A stretch of DNA of 64,000 bases from Streptomyces sp. Z26 (GTDB lineage Bacteria; Actinomycetota; Actinomycetes; Streptomycetales; Streptomycetaceae): positions 1,931,501-1,995,500 of the forward strand of contig NZ_RCHV01000002.1 in NCBI RefSeq assembly GCF_003665095.1, given 5' to 3'. Position 1 is the first letter of the stretch; each line of letters begins with the position of its first letter. The translations under genes were made by a program, and so were the position numbers. This document shows positions 63,101 through 64,000 of the stretch, one piece after another. Under the pieces are notes generated by a model. That model worked only from the letters and a program-made list of their open reading frames with translations. It ran no database searches and had not been told where the DNA came from.

Positions 63101-64000
63101 CATGGCGGGCTCGGTGTCGATCAGGTCGAATACCCGTTCCACGCCCGCCCGCGCCTGCTGCCCGATGGTGAGCATCATGGCCAGCATCCGTACGGGGCCG
63201 ACGAGTTGCGCGAGGTACGTGGAGAACGCCACGAACGTGCCCAGCGTGATCTCCCCGCGCGTGGCCATCCAGCCGCCCAGCGCCAGCATGGCGACCTGCC
63301 CGAAGGACGGCACCGCCTGGAGGGCGGGCATGTAGCGGGCGTTGAGCCGTACGGTGCGCAGCCGGGCGGCGAACAGGGTGCGGCTGACGTCCCGCAGCTT
63401 CCCGGTCTCCTGCCGCTCCTGCCCGAAGCCCTTCACCACCCGCACGCCCGTGACCGACCCGTCGACGACGGAGGCGACCGCACCGGCCTGCTGCTGCGCG
63501 TACCAGGTGGCGGGGAACAGCCGCGTACGGCTGAGCCCGGCTATCCACCACAGCAGCGGCGCGACCGCCAGGGACACGGCCGTCAGCAGCGGCGACAGCG
63601 TCAGCATCACGACGAGCGCGACGGCGAACAGCAGCACGTTGCCGATCATCATCGGCACCATGAACAGCAGGCTCTGCACCAACTGGAGGTCGCTCGTACC
63701 GCGCCCGACGACCTGCCCGGTACTCAACTCGTCCTGGCGGCGCCCGTCGAGCCGGACGATGGCGTCGTACATGGCCGTACGCAGGTCGTGCTGCACGTCG
63801 AGGGCGAGTCGGCCGCCGTAATAGCGGCGGACGTACGTGAGCCCGTAGACGACGAGTGCCGCGACGGTCATCAGGCCGACCCACAGCGGCATGCTGCTGT
63901 CGCCCCCGTCGACGATGTCGTCGACGATGGCCTTCGTGAGCAGCGGCATGAGCGCCATCACGGCCATGCCGCCGAGGGACGCGCCGAGCGCCAGCAGGAC
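60188..64000 (-). CDS. Fused two-module ABC exporter (runs off right edge)
   Basis: At least 1270 residues in the order membrane domain 1 - ATPase 1 - membrane domain 2 - ATPase 2, i.e. a heterodimeric-type multidrug/lipid ABC exporter in one chain. The open frame continues past 64000, so the N-terminus is missing. ATPase 1 has GPSGSGKST, LSGGQRQRVALARA and LLVLDDATSAVD (Asp where the catalytic Glu is expected). ATPase 2 has GETGAGKST, LSAGQRQLIALARA and LLLDEATAALD. This gives one canonical and one degenerate ATP site. A Gly/Pro linker (about 62000-62230) joins the modules. The substrate is unknown. Confidence 0.93.
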   Translation of the reverse strand, partial: VLLALGASLGGMAVMALMPLLTKAIVDDIVDGGDSSMPLWVGLMTVAALVVYGLTYVRRYYGGRLALDVQHDLRTAMYDAIVRLDGRRQDELSTGQVVGRGTSDLQLVQSLLFMVPMMIGNVLLFAVALVVMLTLSPLLTAVSLAVAPLLWWIAGLSRTRLFPATWYAQQQAGAVASVVDGSVTGVRVVKGFGQERQETGKLRDVSRTLFAARLRTVRLNARYMPALQAVPSFGQVAMLALGGWMATRGEITLGTFVAFSTYLAQLVGPVRMLAMMLTIGQQARAGVERVFDLIDTEPAMSERPDAHALPGDADASVEFDDVAFGYAPGGHGDAASEVDPDADTGTGDGGAREHRVLDGFSLRIEPGETVAVVGPSGSGKSTVSLLLPRYYDATAGTVRVGGHDVRDLTLDSLRAAIGLVPENSFLFSDTIRANIAYGAPGATDEQVREAARTAQADGFITALPDGYDTTVGEQGLTLSGGQRQRVALARAILTDPRLLVLDDATSAVDARVEHEIHDALRGVMAGRTTLLIAHRQSTLALADRIAVLDGGRLVDTGTHEELTARCGLYRRLLTDPDELAETVRDPAGLAAPPVHADDARTDGATVPAEAAPGDGNGGVTPALWVRRDDPAGTGGGTGGGAASDAAQSGRSFGPDLGALPGSPELLAQVAALPPANDTPDIDEEGAERAEESYGLRRLLRGFGRPLAAALAFVSLDATAGLALPVLIRHGIDEGVSQLALGAVWTASLLALAVVLVQWGAQTGAVWLTGRAGERVLYALRVKIFAQLQRLGLDYYERHLGGAVMTRMTTDVDALSTFLQTGLVTAVVSLLTFLGILVALLVIDAQLALLVFATLPLLAVGTFYFRRQSVKAYELARERVSGVNADLQESVAGLRMVQAFRGEERGAARFAERSDGYRQARVRGQWLISVYFPFVQLLASAATASVLVVGAGRIGDGTLTAGALVAYLLYIELFFAPVQQLSQVFDGYQQASVSLGRIQELLREETTTPAAAEPLPVDGLRGDLAFEDVHFRYATADGEEEALSGVDLRVRAGETVAFVGETGAGKSTLVKLVARFYDPTSGTVRVDGRDLRQLDLTRYRHRLGVVPQEPYLFAGTVRDAVAYGRPDATDAEVEAAARAVGAHDMVASLPGGYLHEVAERGRNLSAGQRQLIALARAELVDPDVLLLDEATAALDLATEALVNQATDRLARRRTTLVVAHRLSTAARADRVVVLAHGRVVESGTHAELLARDGHYAELWRVYAGEPQPTAV

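Overview
The window reads as chromosomal DNA of a Streptomyces-type actinomycete. It has very high G+C (by eye well above 70%), GTG starts, 4-nt start/stop overlaps, several probable leaderless starts, and characteristic families: a resuscitation-promoting factor behind a c-di-AMP riboswitch, paired IclR regulators, a MmsA/Iol cluster, a RecD2-like helicase beside citrate synthase, and a Cml/Cmx-type exporter. I see no tRNA, rRNA, insertion sequence, CRISPR array or large biosynthetic cluster. It looks like ordinary chromosome rich in catabolic operons and their local regulators.

Layout. 1-7.1 kb: one-carbon/betaine-type catabolism, with heterotetrameric sarcosine oxidase (soxB-soxD-soxA, the last cut by the left edge), a Rieske ferredoxin with its FAD reductase, and two paralogous IclR regulators. 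A matching inverted repeat lies on both promoters. 7.2-15.1 kb: a signalling block, with a membrane Ser/Thr kinase carrying an external hemopexin-like domain, a small membrane protein, a PRC-barrel protein, a NarL-type response regulator, and a histidine kinase translationally coupled to a CtpE-like P-type ATPase. The regulator and the kinase converge tail to tail, and a 17-bp palindrome is repeated exactly before the regulator gene and before the ATPase-kinase operon. 15.1-20.4 kb: rpfA with its c-di-AMP riboswitch, a VWA lipoprotein, a secreted SH3 protein and a PucR regulator. 20.6-24.8 kb: NhaA and CPA1 Na+/H+ antiporters and a membrane-anchored propeller-like protein.

25-31.3 kb: a three-gene molybdenum hydroxylase of the PaoABC type and a FUSC-family membrane protein. 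31.4-40.5 kb: myo-inositol catabolism, with iolC, an aldolase, iolB, iolD and mmsA/iolA on the minus strand and iolE-like plus iolG on the plus strand. One palindromic operator sits between the two back-to-back promoters. 40.7-45.3 kb: a small HTH protein, a copper chaperone under a CsoR-like box, a possible small RNA region, citrate synthase and a RecD2-like helicase. 45.4-49.5 kb: a GntR/UTRA regulator divergent from a secreted GH16-type hydrolase, then a chloramphenicol-type MFS exporter with a long leader.

49.7-57.4 kb: a sugar or polyol catabolic operon (Gfo/Idh oxidoreductase, DUF993, TIM-barrel isomerase) with a clear promoter/LacI-type operator, an epoxide hydrolase-like enzyme, the likely LacI regulator, a MarR-GNAT fusion behind its own palindrome, and a second TIM-barrel isomerase. 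57.6-64 kb: a secreted S37-type tripeptidyl aminopeptidase, a Nudix hydrolase, a small conserved protein, and a fused two-module ABC exporter running off the right edge. The most notable undescribed-looking unit is the two-component system plus ATPase at 9.8-15 kb.
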